A stretch of 64,000 nucleotides of DNA from Noviherbaspirillum sp. UKPF54. GTDB taxonomy: Bacteria > Pseudomonadota > Gammaproteobacteria > Burkholderiales > Burkholderiaceae_D. The stretch is from NCBI RefSeq assembly GCF_007874125.1, contig NZ_CP040128.1:1488001-1552000 (forward strand), given 5' to 3'. How positions within the stretch are numbered: the stretch's first letter is position 1; each line of letters starts with the position of its first letter. This document shows positions 1 to 8,628 of the stretch, piece after piece. The notes beneath the pieces were generated by a model. That model saw only the letters and a program-made list of their open reading frames with translations. It was not told the origin of the DNA and searched no databases. Position numbers and translations under genes: made by a program.

Positions 1-56
1 CCGCCCTTGGCTGGCACTTGTGGCGCAAATTCTCGGCGAGGCCGTGGGATGCATGA
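1..56 (+). CDS. C-terminal end of an upstream gene, possibly ResB/CcsB
   Basis: A reading frame open from the window edge ends at a TGA at 54-56, seven bases before the next start codon. Only about 17 residues are visible, ending RPWDA, so no domain can be recognised. The following gene is CcsA-like, and ResB/CcsB usually precedes its CcsA/ResC partner in System II cytochrome c maturation. ResB is therefore the likeliest identity, but this rests on gene order alone. Confidence 0.35.
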   Translation, partial: ALGWHLWRKFSARPWDA

Positions 57-62
57 GGAAAC

Positions 63-872
63 ATGATTGAACTGAAAGTCCTGTGGGCCGCGCTGCTGGC
101 CTATGTCGTCGCCGGCAGCATCGGCATCGTCGCCGTTCTGCTGCGTAGGCGGCCGGAGCGCATCATACTCGCGCTGATCGTGCTCGGCCTGCTGCTGCAT
201 ACCTGGTCGATCGCGCTGCGCTGGGAGCGCCTGGGCCACGGGCCGTACATCACGATGTTCGAGATCCTGACCAGTAACGTGTGGAGCATGATGCTCGCCT
301 TCGCCATCGCGTACTGGCGCATCCCGCCGATCCGGCCCAGCGCGGCGGTGGTGATGCCGGTGCTGTTCATCGTAATGGGCTGGCTGTTGATGACCAACCC
401 GGGCGAAGGGCACTTGCCACCGACCTATCATACGGTCTGGCTGTATATCCACATCGGTTTCGGAAAGGTGTTTTTCGGCGCTACCCTGGTGGCGCTCGCA
501 GTGTCGGGCGTGATCCTGGCTCGCGGCACCGCGTACGGCGCGAGCCGCTTCGAGCGCCTGCCTGACGACAAGCGCCTGTCCGAATTGTCGTTTCGCTGCA
601 TGGCGATCGGCTTCGTGTTCGAGACCCTGATGCTGATCGCCGGTGCGATCTGGGCGCAGGATGCATGGGGGCGGTACTGGGCCTGGGATCCGCTGGAGAC
701 CTGGGCCTTCCTGACTTGGCTGGTGCTGGCATTTTCCTTGCATGCAAGATTTACCCTGAAGCTTTCGCCGCGCGCCGGCTCGTTGTTGGTGCTGGCGGTA
801 TTCGTCGTGGCCTTTTTGACATTCTTCGGTGTTCCGTTCATCTCCACCACCCCGCATAAAGGAGCTGTCTAG
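63..872 (+). CDS. ccsA: CcsA/ResC-type cytochrome c assembly membrane protein
   Basis: This 269-residue, strongly hydrophobic protein has about eight membrane segments. It carries the tryptophan-rich WWD haem-handling signature WGRYWAWDPLETWAF near residues 201-215. Conserved histidines on either side (the TYHT and YIHIGFG region near residue 130, and FISTTPH at the C-terminus) suit haem ligation. In System II maturation, CcsA with CcsB carries haem across the inner membrane and attaches it to CxxCH apocytochromes. A GAGGAA ribosome site lies about 4 bases before the ATG. The gene heads a run of cytochrome genes that includes a second CcsA (3113-4150), so it may be dedicated to this locus rather than the housekeeping copy. 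Confidence 0.88.
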   Translation: MIELKVLWAALLAYVVAGSIGIVAVLLRRRPERIILALIVLGLLLHTWSIALRWERLGHGPYITMFEILTSNVWSMMLAFAIAYWRIPPIRPSAAVVMPVLFIVMGWLLMTNPGEGHLPPTYHTVWLYIHIGFGKVFFGATLVALAVSGVILARGTAYGASRFERLPDDKRLSELSFRCMAIGFVFETLMLIAGAIWAQDAWGRYWAWDPLETWAFLTWLVLAFSLHARFTLKLSPRAGSLLVLAVFVVAFLTFFGVPFISTTPHKGAV

Positions 873-873
873 C

Positions 874-2832
874 ATGCTGCGTGAGTCATCCGGCGTACGC
901 CGTCTCGCTGCCGGCTGGCTGCTGCTGGCCGTGCTGGCGCTGGGCTTGTCGACCGCCTGCGCGCTGTTGCTGGTGGCGGCGCGCGCGCCGCTGCCCGGTG
1001 CCGCCGTTGCGCCGGCGACGCTCTTTCGCAGTACGCTGGTGCTGCATGTCGGCCTGGCGGTGGTTGTGTGGTTCCTGTCGGGGGCGGCCGCCTTGTGGAC
1101 GCTGGCCGCAGGCGGCAGGGCTGCGCGTGTGCGCTGGTTTTCGCTCGCGCTTTCCGCCGCGGGCGTGCTGGCCATGGTGGCCGCGCCTTTTGCCGGCCGC
1201 GCCGCGCCGGTGCTCGCCAATTACGTTCCGGTGCTTGATAGCCCCGTGTTCCTGATCGGTCTGGGCTCCTTTTTCGCCGGCATCGCCCTGTGCGGCATTA
1301 CGTCGCTTAGCGCGCTGGCACGACGGATTCGGCAGGGCTCGTCCGATATCTGGCACTTGGCCGTTGCCTGGTCCATCGGTGTGACGGCGCTGGCGTTCGG
1401 CATGTTGTCGGTGTCGCTGGCGGAGCAAGGCATGCCTGGCTCGCCGGCCGCCTATGAAATCCTGGCATGGGGCCCGGGGCACGTGCTGCAATTCGTTCAT
1501 ATTCTGCTGCTGATGGGCGTCTGGACGGTATTGGGCGAGCGTGCGCTGGGAGCGGCAATTGCTTCACGTCGCCTGCTGGCGTCGCTCCTGACGCTGGCCG
1601 CAGCGCCGGTGTTGTTGGCGCCCGCCATCTACATCGCTTATCCCGCCGACAGCAGCGCGTTCCGCCATGCGTTCACCAGCTTGATGGCATGGGGGAGCTG
1701 GCCGGGCGCGGCCGCGCTGGCGGCCTGCCTGCTGCTACGGCTGATGAGGGCCGGGAGGGGAGTGTGGCGCGCGCCGACTGCGCTGCCTTTATTGCTATCG
1801 ATTCTGCTGTTTGTGCTGGGCTGCGTGCTGGGTGCCTCGATCCGCGGAGAATCGACCTTGGTGCCGGCACATTATCACGGCACGGTTGGCGCCGTGACCC
1901 TGGCGTACATGGCTCTCGGTTACCAATTGCTGGGCGAGTTCGGCCGGTACCTTCCGCAGACGCGGCGCGTGCGCTGGCAGCCCGTAATCTATGGCGTCGG
2001 GCTGATCGTCCTGGCAAGTTCGCTAGCCTGGTCGGGCTGGCTCGGCGTGCCACGGAAGACGCCGCATGCCGACGTGATTGTGCATTTCCCTGCGTATTTT
2101 GCAGCCATGGGTCTGGCCGGGCTGGGCGGTTGTCTGGCGGTGGGCGGCGCAGGGCTGTTCGTATTCAATATCGCCGGCGCATTGCGTGGCGTGCGCGGCG
2201 CTATCGTCACCGCCATGCCGTCGCAGTCGCGTTGGGCGCTTCTGTCCGGCGCTGGCGTCGTCTTGGCAAGCAGCCTGCTGACAGCATGCCTTCCTGGTAA
2301 TGGCTCCAGCGAGGCGGAGCATGCCTCCACCGATGCCGCCGCGCTGCGCCATGCGGCGCAAAAACGCAAGGAAGAAGTCGACATCATGTTTTCCGATGCT
2401 GTTGCGGCGCTCAACGCGCGACAGTATGAGGTAGCAGTAGAAGCCTTGCACCGCGTGCTGGCACTGGTTCCGCAAATGCCGGAAGCGCATGTGAACATGG
2501 GTTTTGCGCTGATAGGCCTGCAGCGTTTCGATAGGGCTCGCGACTCCTTCGAGGCCGCCATTGACTTGCGCAACTCGCAAGTCAACGCCTATTACGGATT
2601 GGCGATAGCACTGGAGGGCTTGCATGACCTGCCGGGCGCGCTTGGGGCGATGCGGGCCTACGTGCATCTGTCGAAGCCGGATGACCCCTATCTGGCCAAG
2701 GCAAACTCTGCGATCTGGGAGTGGGAGGCTGAGTTGCAAAAACACAAGAAGAACGATTCGCAACAGGTTGCGCTTCCCAAACTCGGGAATGGCGGCATTG
2801 CTTATCCCATTCGCGAGAAAAGGTTCAACTAA
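874..2832 (+). CDS. Heme-copper-oxidase-like membrane protein fused to a C-terminal TPR domain
   Basis: I start this 652-residue protein at the ATG at 874 because AAAGGAGC ends about 9 bases upstream; an in-frame ATG at 829 lies inside ccsA. Residues 1-465 form about 12 membrane helices resembling oxidase subunit I. His58 (LHVGLAV) and His335 (AHYHGTVG) fit low-spin haem ligands, His333 a high-spin ligand, and His203 in WGPGHVLQF the first Cu_B ligand. The usual His-His pair for Cu_B is not visible after it; only RHAF near 264-267 occurs there. A hydrophobic stretch with LLTAC (about 468) leads to a soluble domain. Residues 505-620 contain TPR-like helices with the pattern AHVNMGFALIGLQRFDRA. 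The fusion suggests a haem-binding membrane protein that docks partners through its TPR domain. Whether it reduces oxygen or NO is uncertain. Confidence 0.65.
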   Translation: MLRESSGVRRLAAGWLLLAVLALGLSTACALLLVAARAPLPGAAVAPATLFRSTLVLHVGLAVVVWFLSGAAALWTLAAGGRAARVRWFSLALSAAGVLAMVAAPFAGRAAPVLANYVPVLDSPVFLIGLGSFFAGIALCGITSLSALARRIRQGSSDIWHLAVAWSIGVTALAFGMLSVSLAEQGMPGSPAAYEILAWGPGHVLQFVHILLLMGVWTVLGERALGAAIASRRLLASLLTLAAAPVLLAPAIYIAYPADSSAFRHAFTSLMAWGSWPGAAALAACLLLRLMRAGRGVWRAPTALPLLLSILLFVLGCVLGASIRGESTLVPAHYHGTVGAVTLAYMALGYQLLGEFGRYLPQTRRVRWQPVIYGVGLIVLASSLAWSGWLGVPRKTPHADVIVHFPAYFAAMGLAGLGGCLAVGGAGLFVFNIAGALRGVRGAIVTAMPSQSRWALLSGAGVVLASSLLTACLPGNGSSEAEHASTDAAALRHAAQKRKEEVDIMFSDAVAALNARQYEVAVEALHRVLALVPQMPEAHVNMGFALIGLQRFDRARDSFEAAIDLRNSQVNAYYGLAIALEGLHDLPGALGAMRAYVHLSKPDDPYLAKANSAIWEWEAELQKHKKNDSQQVALPKLGNGGIAYPIREKRFN

Positions 2833-2936
2833 CTTTCGCCGGTCAGCCGTCCGGCAGTCTGGTGCAACGCGGTATAAATCTAATTCGTGTGAGCACTCGC
2901 GCAATGCTTCTTCGCCTCCGCGATGCTCTTCTGGCA

Positions 2937-2951
2937 TGGAACTAAAATTGC
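2937..2951 (+). promoter_or_regulatory. Sigma54 (-24/-12) promoter for the ccsA-tlpA-kinase-regulator operon
   Basis: The sequence TGGAAC-TAAAA-TTGC matches the sigma54 consensus TGGCAC-N5-TTGC at all but one position, with the invariant GG (2938-2939) and GC (2950-2951) exactly 10 bases apart. It lies in the only long gap (2833-3112) of the + strand cytochrome locus. Transcription would begin near 2963, giving a leader of about 150 bases before the ATG at 3113. A GACGGGCC-tttc-GGCTCGCC-like imperfect hairpin sits just after the predicted start. A sigma54-dependent activator is encoded downstream in the same run (6283-7686). Confidence 0.65.
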
Positions 2952-3112
2952 TTTAGATAAATAGACGGGCCGTTTCGGCTCGCCGGCAATGGGATAAAAG
3001 GAGCTGGATGACATCGCATTATTGCGGGGTGCGTCGGTATAACAAGAGTCCCGGGGAGAGGTCATTCGACCAATAGGCGAACGACGGGCCGGTTATTGGG
3101 AGGCAAGGACTC

Positions 3113-4150
3113 ATGGGGCAACAGGCAATATTGCATGCGATGCGATTTCTAAAAGACCGCAGAGGCGGCATTTCCATGGGGAAGTTACTCCTGCTCGTCC
3201 TGTTCGTCGTGGCCAGTGTCGGAATGGGGATGGGCGAATATCTGGAGACGGCCATTCTGACGCCGTCGATCCACCTTGAGCAGTTGTACACCTTCAAGGT
3301 AATCGGTTACGCCAACCTGATGCTTGTGGCGTCGACCGTGCTCTACGTCCTGCACCTGTGGTTCGGTTCCGAAACGGTTGGCAGATGGGCTTCCGGGCTG
3401 GCTGCCGTCGGTGCCACGGGCCTGGTGCTGACGCTGCTCGTGCGTTGGATCGAGACCTATTACCTGCATCGGCCTGGGCATCTGCCACTTAACGTGCTGT
3501 ATGAAATGATGGCTTTGTTTAGTACGGTCACCATCGTGATCTACCTGGTGATGGAGCAGGTGTACCGCACCCGAGCCGCCGGCGCGTTCGTGATGATCAT
3601 TGTGCTGGGCGCGGTTCTGTTCCAGATCTGGCTGCTTGCCAGCGGACAGGCGGTCGCGGGCAGCCAAGTCCCGCTGCTTCGCAGTTACTGGATCTATGCG
3701 CATGTGCTGGCGAATTTTCTCGGTTACGGGGCGTTTGCGGTGGCCGCGGCTATGGGAGCGGCCTACCTGATGCGCAGCCAACTCGACGCGCTGCCGCTTC
3801 CGCATGCAGGGAAGAGTCGGAGGTTTGCGATGAATTCCTTGCCAGACCTGCAGCGCATCGATTCCTCAATGCACCAGGCTATTTTGCTTGGCTTCCCGCT
3901 GCATACCATTGCCACAGTACTGGGCGGCGTGGCGGCCTACAAGGCATGGGGACGGTACTGGGCATGGGAGCCGAAGGAAACCTGGTCGCTGATGGTCTGG
4001 CTTGCCTATGCCTCGTATTTCTACTTTCGTTACGTGGGTAAATGGCGCAGCCGGCGCATGGCATGGTGGAGCATTGCAGGGTTCGGCATGACGGTTTTTT
4101 GCTTCCTGGGTGTGAGAGCGTTGTGGCCGGGAATGCATTCTTATATATGA
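3113..4150 (+). CDS. Second CcsA-type cytochrome c assembly membrane protein
   Basis: This 345-residue protein has about eight membrane segments and the WWD signature WGRYWAWEPKETWSL near residues 282-296, the hallmark of CcsA/CcmC/CcmF haem-delivery proteins. It shares this motif with the gene at 63-872 but is longer and otherwise diverged, so it is a paralogue and not a recent duplicate. The ATG at 3113 follows GGGAGGCAAGGA. An ATG at 3176, with AGAGG upstream, would remove 21 mostly polar residues and start closer to the first helix. It is the first gene after the sigma54 promoter and ends 7 bases before a thioredoxin gene, consistent with a dedicated maturation unit. Confidence 0.85.
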   Translation: MGQQAILHAMRFLKDRRGGISMGKLLLLVLFVVASVGMGMGEYLETAILTPSIHLEQLYTFKVIGYANLMLVASTVLYVLHLWFGSETVGRWASGLAAVGATGLVLTLLVRWIETYYLHRPGHLPLNVLYEMMALFSTVTIVIYLVMEQVYRTRAAGAFVMIIVLGAVLFQIWLLASGQAVAGSQVPLLRSYWIYAHVLANFLGYGAFAVAAAMGAAYLMRSQLDALPLPHAGKSRRFAMNSLPDLQRIDSSMHQAILLGFPLHTIATVLGGVAAYKAWGRYWAWEPKETWSLMVWLAYASYFYFRYVGKWRSRRMAWWSIAGFGMTVFCFLGVRALWPGMHSYI

Positions 4151-4157
4151 CGTAACA

Positions 4158-4763
4158 ATGGCCTGGAGCATGTATTCTTCAATCGTCGTTCGTGTGTTCC
4201 CCGGGGTGATACCCGGGCTGCGTGCGATCATGCTACTGCTCGCGTCGACAGTTCTTCTGAGCGCTTGCGGGAGCAAAGAAGCTGGGGTGGCAACGGTGTT
4301 GGCCGAGGGATCTGCTTTTCCGGAGATCGTGCTGAATTTTTCCGAGGGAAAGACTGTCTCAACTCAATCTTTTCGCGGGAAGGTATTGGTGCTGAATTTC
4401 TGGGCAACCTGGTGCCCCCCGTGCCGCAAGGAAATGCCTGGGCTGGAAGCTCTCAGCCGCAGCCTTGATCCTGCCCGATTTGCTGTGGTGGGCGTGTCGG
4501 CCGACGAGGATGCATTTTTGGCCGAGGAATTCCTGCGGCAAAACCAGATTACCTTTGCTAACTTTTTTGATCGCGGCGGCAAGATCGCCAAGCAGCTCGG
4601 CATGCAGGTATATCCGGAAACCTTCCTGATCGGGGCGGATGGTATTCTGCTGCAGCGCGTGCCCGGCCTGCAGGATTGGAACAGTCCCGCCAAGGTTGCG
4701 CAACTCGAAGAGCTCTCGCGGGCTACGGCGGCCGGCAATAGGAACGGCGCCAGACATCAATGA
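4158..4763 (+). CDS. TlpA/ResA-like thioredoxin-fold lipoprotein
   Basis: The 201-residue protein has a hydrophobic leader ending in the lipobox LLSAC (Cys37), so the mature domain should be lipid-anchored on the periplasmic side. The thioredoxin fold follows, with the redox site WCPPC (Cys86, Cys89) and a YPETF segment that fits the cis-proline loop. TlpA/ResA proteins keep apocytochrome CxxCH cysteines reduced so that haem can be attached. Its position directly behind a CcsA-type gene supports that role. The N-terminus is longer than usual before the hydrophobic core; an internal ATG just before it (residue 25) is an alternative start. Confidence 0.85.
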   Translation: MAWSMYSSIVVRVFPGVIPGLRAIMLLLASTVLLSACGSKEAGVATVLAEGSAFPEIVLNFSEGKTVSTQSFRGKVLVLNFWATWCPPCRKEMPGLEALSRSLDPARFAVVGVSADEDAFLAEEFLRQNQITFANFFDRGGKIAKQLGMQVYPETFLIGADGILLQRVPGLQDWNSPAKVAQLEELSRATAAGNRNGARHQ

Positions 4764-6286
4764 TGATAGAAAAAAATATTGAAGCCATCGCCGCAGCTGC
4801 GGCGCCTGAAGGCACACCGAAACGCTCGCTGTCCGTGCGTACCAAGGGCTTGCTGGTGTTTTCCGCACTCATTGCCTACGCGCTCGTGATCGCACTTTTC
4901 GTCTTCCATGAAAAGCGGCTTCTGCTGGCCGAGTTCGAGCAGATCGAAAAATCGCTGGAGACGAACAGCCTCCTCAATCAGGCCGACTCAGCCGCCTTCC
5001 ATACGGTGATGGCAGTATTTGCCAATCTGGATGCGCCCGACCGCGAAGCCGGCATGCAGCGGATCCGCATGCACCTGCAGTCGCTGCGCGCGCGGCATGA
5101 CGAGGTGAAGGCGCGCATTCCGGCGCTGGACATCAGTCTCGACGCGGTCGGCGCAGCGCTGGATTCCGCCACCGGCGATCCGTCCAAGGCCAGAATGAAC
5201 AACCTGATCGTTGAGCTGGTCAAGACCAAGAATGAGTACACCAACCTGGCCGAACAATCGCAGCGGGCGCGCGAGCGCATGTCTGAACAGTACCGTGTGC
5301 AGGTCGACTCGGTCACTATGACCGCCTTGTTCCTGGCCATGATGGGACTGGCCCTGCTCGGAGTGTGCATCGGTCTGTTCTTTAAGCAGCTTACCGAAGA
5401 CCTGCGCAACCTGCAGGCGCGCGCGCTCGACATCGTCAATGGCTATCGCGGCGCACCGCTGCCGGTGCGTCGCCATGATGAGGTCGGCCAACTGATGGAG
5501 GCGGTCAACGGCATGGCGAGTGCGCTCGACAAGCGCGAAAAGGAACTGCTGCTGGAGCGTCAGAAGTATTTTCACCAGGAGAAGATGGCGGCCATCGGCG
5601 CGCTCGCGGCTGGCGTGGCGCACGAGATCGGCAATCCGATTGCGGCGATTTCCGGCATTGCCCAGGACATGGCGCTGCGGCGCGACGAAGGGCTGGGCAT
5701 CTGCTCTGCCAAGGATGTGTGCGTGCAGTGCCGTCCCGAACTGATCCTTGAGCAGGCGCAGCGCCTGTCGGCCATCACGCGCGAGATCTCGGATTTCGCG
5801 TCACCGCAGCCAGCCGAGCCGCAGTTCGTCGACCTCAATGCGCAGCTGCGCAGCACCAGCAGCCTGATTCGTTACGACAAGCGCATGCGGCGCGTCGACC
5901 TGCGTCTTGACCTGGACACTCAGCTGCCGGCGATCTACGGCGTGGCGGACCAGCTGACGCAGCTGATCATGAACCTCCTGATCAACGCGATGGACGCGCT
6001 GGAGCCTGTGATGGACCGGCCGCCGACCATCATCGTGTCCACCCGCGTCGAAGGAGGGCGCGTGTGCATGACGGTTGAGGACAACGGCCCCGGCATGGAA
6101 AAGGAAGTGCTGGCGCAGGCGTTCGACGCATTTTTCACCACCAAGCCGGCGGGCAAGGGCACCGGTCTCGGATTGTCGCTATGCTATTCGATCATGAAGC
6201 GGCACGAAGGGGCCATTGAGATCGACTCGACGCCGGGCGCCGGCACGAGGGTGCAGGCATTTTTCCCAATTAAAGAAATCTCATGA
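4760..6286 (+). CDS. Membrane sensor histidine kinase with a Cys-rich DHp insert
   Basis: The start overlaps the tlpA stop (ATGATG/TGA), implying translational coupling. The 508-residue protein has a membrane helix at about 29-49, a periplasmic helical sensor of about 135 residues, a second helix at 186-208, and a HAMP segment to about 260. The H-box is AHEIGNP with phospho-acceptor His288. ATP-binding boxes follow: NLLINAMDAL (N), VEDNGPGM (G1) and GKGTGLGL (G2). Unusually, three cysteines (315, 321 and 324, spacing C-x5-C-x2-C) lie right after the first DHp helix, which could make signalling respond to redox state or metal. It is paired with the sigma54 regulator behind it. Confidence 0.9.
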   Translation: MMIEKNIEAIAAAAAPEGTPKRSLSVRTKGLLVFSALIAYALVIALFVFHEKRLLLAEFEQIEKSLETNSLLNQADSAAFHTVMAVFANLDAPDREAGMQRIRMHLQSLRARHDEVKARIPALDISLDAVGAALDSATGDPSKARMNNLIVELVKTKNEYTNLAEQSQRARERMSEQYRVQVDSVTMTALFLAMMGLALLGVCIGLFFKQLTEDLRNLQARALDIVNGYRGAPLPVRRHDEVGQLMEAVNGMASALDKREKELLLERQKYFHQEKMAAIGALAAGVAHEIGNPIAAISGIAQDMALRRDEGLGICSAKDVCVQCRPELILEQAQRLSAITREISDFASPQPAEPQFVDLNAQLRSTSSLIRYDKRMRRVDLRLDLDTQLPAIYGVADQLTQLIMNLLINAMDALEPVMDRPPTIIVSTRVEGGRVCMTVEDNGPGMEKEVLAQAFDAFFTTKPAGKGTGLGLSLCYSIMKRHEGAIEIDSTPGAGTRVQAFFPIKEIS

Positions 6287-7686
6287 CAGACATGAACATG
6301 AAATCCTTGGAGGTGCTGGTCGTCGACGACGAGCCGGCGATCAGGCAGGTGCTGGCGGCGCATCTCTCGCGCTCCGGCTGCAGTGTATGCCAGGCTGCGA
6401 ATGCTACCGAGGCGCTGGAGCGGCTGTCGAAGGGCGACATTGATGTCGCAATCAGCGACATCAAGATGCCCGACTTCACCGGCATCGAGCTGGTGCGGCG
6501 CGCACGCGCGGCCGGCATCGACACCAGCTTCATCATGATGACGGCCTTTGCTTCGGTCGATACCGCGATCGACGCCATCAAGGCCGGCGCGTCGGACTAC
6601 ATGATCAAGCCGGTGCGCAATGAGGAGGTGCTGCACCGCCTGATGAAGGTTTCCGACATGCGCCGTCTGTCGTCCGAGAACAAGGTGCTGCGCAACCTGG
6701 TGATGGGCTCGCGCGAGGAGATGTTCGCGTTCGCCTCGCCCGCCATGCGCGAGCTCGAACGCCTGATCGCCAAGGTCGCGCCGACCGACAGCACGGTGCT
6801 GGTGACGGGCGAGTCCGGTACCGGCAAGGGCGTGATCGCGCGCCAGATCCACCAGAACAGCCAGCGCGCTGAAGGCCCCTTCATTCCGGTCAACTGTGGC
6901 GCGATTCCGGAAAACCTGATGGAAAGCGAGTTGTTCGGCCACGTGAAGGGCTCATTCACCGGCGCCGACAAGGCGCGCAAGGGCCTGTTCCTGGAGGCGG
7001 ACAAAGGCACCATCTTCCTCGACGAGATCGGCGAGCTGCCGCTGGCGTTGCAGGTCAAGCTGCTGCATGTGATCGAGGAAAAGACGGTGCGACCGGTGGG
7101 CAGCGAGCAGGCCAAGCGCGCCGACGTGCGCATCGTGGCCGCCACCAACCGCGACCTGGCGCAGATGGTCGCGGAGGGCAAGTTCCGCGAAGATCTGTAC
7201 TTCCGCCTCTCGGTTTTCCATGTGCATACGCCTCCGCTGCGCGAGCGCAGGCAGGATATTCCGGGGTTGGTGCGATTCTTGCTGCAGCGTGGTGCCAAGA
7301 GGATGAACAACCGGCTGTCGATCGTCGTCGATCCGGATGTGGAAGACATCCTGGGGGCGTACGATTGGCCGGGCAATGTGCGCGAAATGGAAAACGTCGT
7401 CGACCGGGCGCTGATCCTGGCCGACGAGGGGCGCATCACGACCGCCGACCTGCCGCCGCAGATCGCGCGCAGCGCGCCGGCACGCGGCAGCATCCAGGTG
7501 CCGGCGTCCGGCGATGGCTTGCGCGAGCAGGTGCGTCGCTTCGAATGCGCGGTGATCGCCAAGGCGATCAGCGACGCCGACGGCGACCGGCGCCTGGCCG
7601 CGCAAAAACTGGGGATTGGATTGTCCAGTCTGTATCGCAAGCTGGAAGAGTTCGAGGCGCTCGGGCTGCTGCAGGACGGCGTGTAG
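6283..7686 (+). CDS. NtrC-family sigma54-dependent response regulator
   Basis: This 467-residue protein overlaps the kinase gene by 4 bases. It has a receiver domain with acidic residues Asp15-Asp16 and phospho-acceptor Asp59 (SDIKMP). The AAA+ domain carries a Walker A (GESGTGKG, about 176), the sigma54-contact loop GSFTGA (about 223; the usual form is GAFTGA) and a Walker B (IFLDEIGELP). The C-terminus is a Fis-type helix-turn-helix (LAAQKLGIGLSSLYRKL). Phosphorylated regulators of this family remodel sigma54 holoenzyme at -24/-12 promoters. The strong candidate target is the promoter at 2937-2951, ahead of its own operon. Confidence 0.94.
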   Translation: MTDMNMKSLEVLVVDDEPAIRQVLAAHLSRSGCSVCQAANATEALERLSKGDIDVAISDIKMPDFTGIELVRRARAAGIDTSFIMMTAFASVDTAIDAIKAGASDYMIKPVRNEEVLHRLMKVSDMRRLSSENKVLRNLVMGSREEMFAFASPAMRELERLIAKVAPTDSTVLVTGESGTGKGVIARQIHQNSQRAEGPFIPVNCGAIPENLMESELFGHVKGSFTGADKARKGLFLEADKGTIFLDEIGELPLALQVKLLHVIEEKTVRPVGSEQAKRADVRIVAATNRDLAQMVAEGKFREDLYFRLSVFHVHTPPLRERRQDIPGLVRFLLQRGAKRMNNRLSIVVDPDVEDILGAYDWPGNVREMENVVDRALILADEGRITTADLPPQIARSAPARGSIQVPASGDGLREQVRRFECAVIAKAISDADGDRRLAAQKLGIGLSSLYRKLEEFEALGLLQDGV

Positions 7687-7732
7687 TTGCCGGTTCCGCC
7701 GCGGCCGCCGGCGCGAATGTAACGGGGAGGAT

Positions 7733-8272
7733 ATGACAAACGCAAATCGCAAGCACCGCAAGCGCATCGCGCTGGTTGGCGCCTTACTGGCCTTGGGCGC
7801 GCCGTTGGCGCATGCCGGCCCGGAACAGGATACCGAGCAGGCCGAGAAGGAATTCGCTCGCGGCAATCTGGTGGTATCGATGTCGCTATGGCGCAAGGCT
7901 GCCGGCGAGGGGTATGCCCCGGCACAGGCGCGGCTGGGCGACATTCTCGACAAAGCCGAGGAAGACGTAGATGCGGTGAGCTGGTACCGCAAGGCGGCCG
8001 ACCAGGGTAACGCGGCCGGAGAATTCGGACTGGGCCTCATGTATGGCAAGGGGGAGGGCGTCCAGCGCGATGAAGCGCAGGCGCGCAAGTACATCTCACT
8101 GGCCGCCGGGAGGGACTACCTGCCGGCCGTGATCGTGATGGTCGACATGTACAAGAGCGGTACCTTGGGCACTACACCGGACCTCGCCGAGAGCGCCAAG
8201 TGGAAAGCGAAGGCGGATGAGCTGCGCGCGAAGGAAGCGGCACTCGCCAAGGCGAAGGAGGGTGACAAGTGA
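7733..8272 (+). CDS. Periplasmic Sel1-repeat protein
   Basis: I start the gene at the ATG at 7733, behind GGGGAGG, rather than at upstream codons in a non-coding frame. The 179-residue product has a basic N-terminus and a signal peptide cleaved near AHA|GPEQ. About two to three Sel1-like helical repeats follow (AEGEGYAPAQARLGD-type and YRKAADQGNAAGEFGLG), then a lysine- and alanine-rich tail. Sel1 repeats form protein-binding solenoids. Its coupling to a cytochrome gene (overlap at 8269-8272) suggests a scaffold role in the periplasmic electron-transfer assembly; that role is inferred. Confidence 0.78.
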   Translation: MTNANRKHRKRIALVGALLALGAPLAHAGPEQDTEQAEKEFARGNLVVSMSLWRKAAGEGYAPAQARLGDILDKAEEDVDAVSWYRKAADQGNAAGEFGLGLMYGKGEGVQRDEAQARKYISLAAGRDYLPAVIVMVDMYKSGTLGTTPDLAESAKWKAKADELRAKEAALAKAKEGDK

Positions 8273-8628
8273 TCCCGAAATTGAGAATAGGCAAGTGCAA
8301 TATTGAGAAATTGTCGCGCGCATCGCTGGTGCTCGCGACGGTGGCGGTGGCATTGCTTTCAGCCGGCTTCAGCAGCGGGCTGTACGCCGCAGACCATATC
8401 AAGGGGCGCGAGCTTTATGAAAGAAACTGCATGGTCTGCCACGGGCAGGGTGGTCAGAGCGTAATGCCCGGCGTGCCCAATTTCGGCCGCGGCGAAGGCG
8501 TGCTCAAGCCCGACTTCACTTTGCTGGCCTCGATCCGGAGCGGCAGGAACGCCATGCCTGCATTCCAGGGAATTCTGACTGACCGCGACATCATGGATGT
8601 CATCGCTTTCGTAAGGACTTTACATTGA
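8269..8628 (+). CDS. Small periplasmic class I cytochrome c
   Basis: The 119-residue protein starts at a GTG that overlaps the preceding stop, with AAGGAGGG about 6 bases upstream. After a signal-anchor (about residues 18-41) comes one haem site, CMVCH (Cys54, Cys57, His58). A methionine in the segment NAMPAF near residue 91 fits the sixth haem ligand, and FVRTLH resembles the C-terminal helix of cytochrome c. It should shuttle single electrons in the periplasm. Translational coupling to the Sel1 gene before it and the propeller gene after it places it in the sigma54-driven operon. Confidence 0.88.
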   Translation: MIPKLRIGKCNIEKLSRASLVLATVAVALLSAGFSSGLYAADHIKGRELYERNCMVCHGQGGQSVMPGVPNFGRGEGVLKPDFTLLASIRSGRNAMPAFQGILTDRDIMDVIAFVRTLH

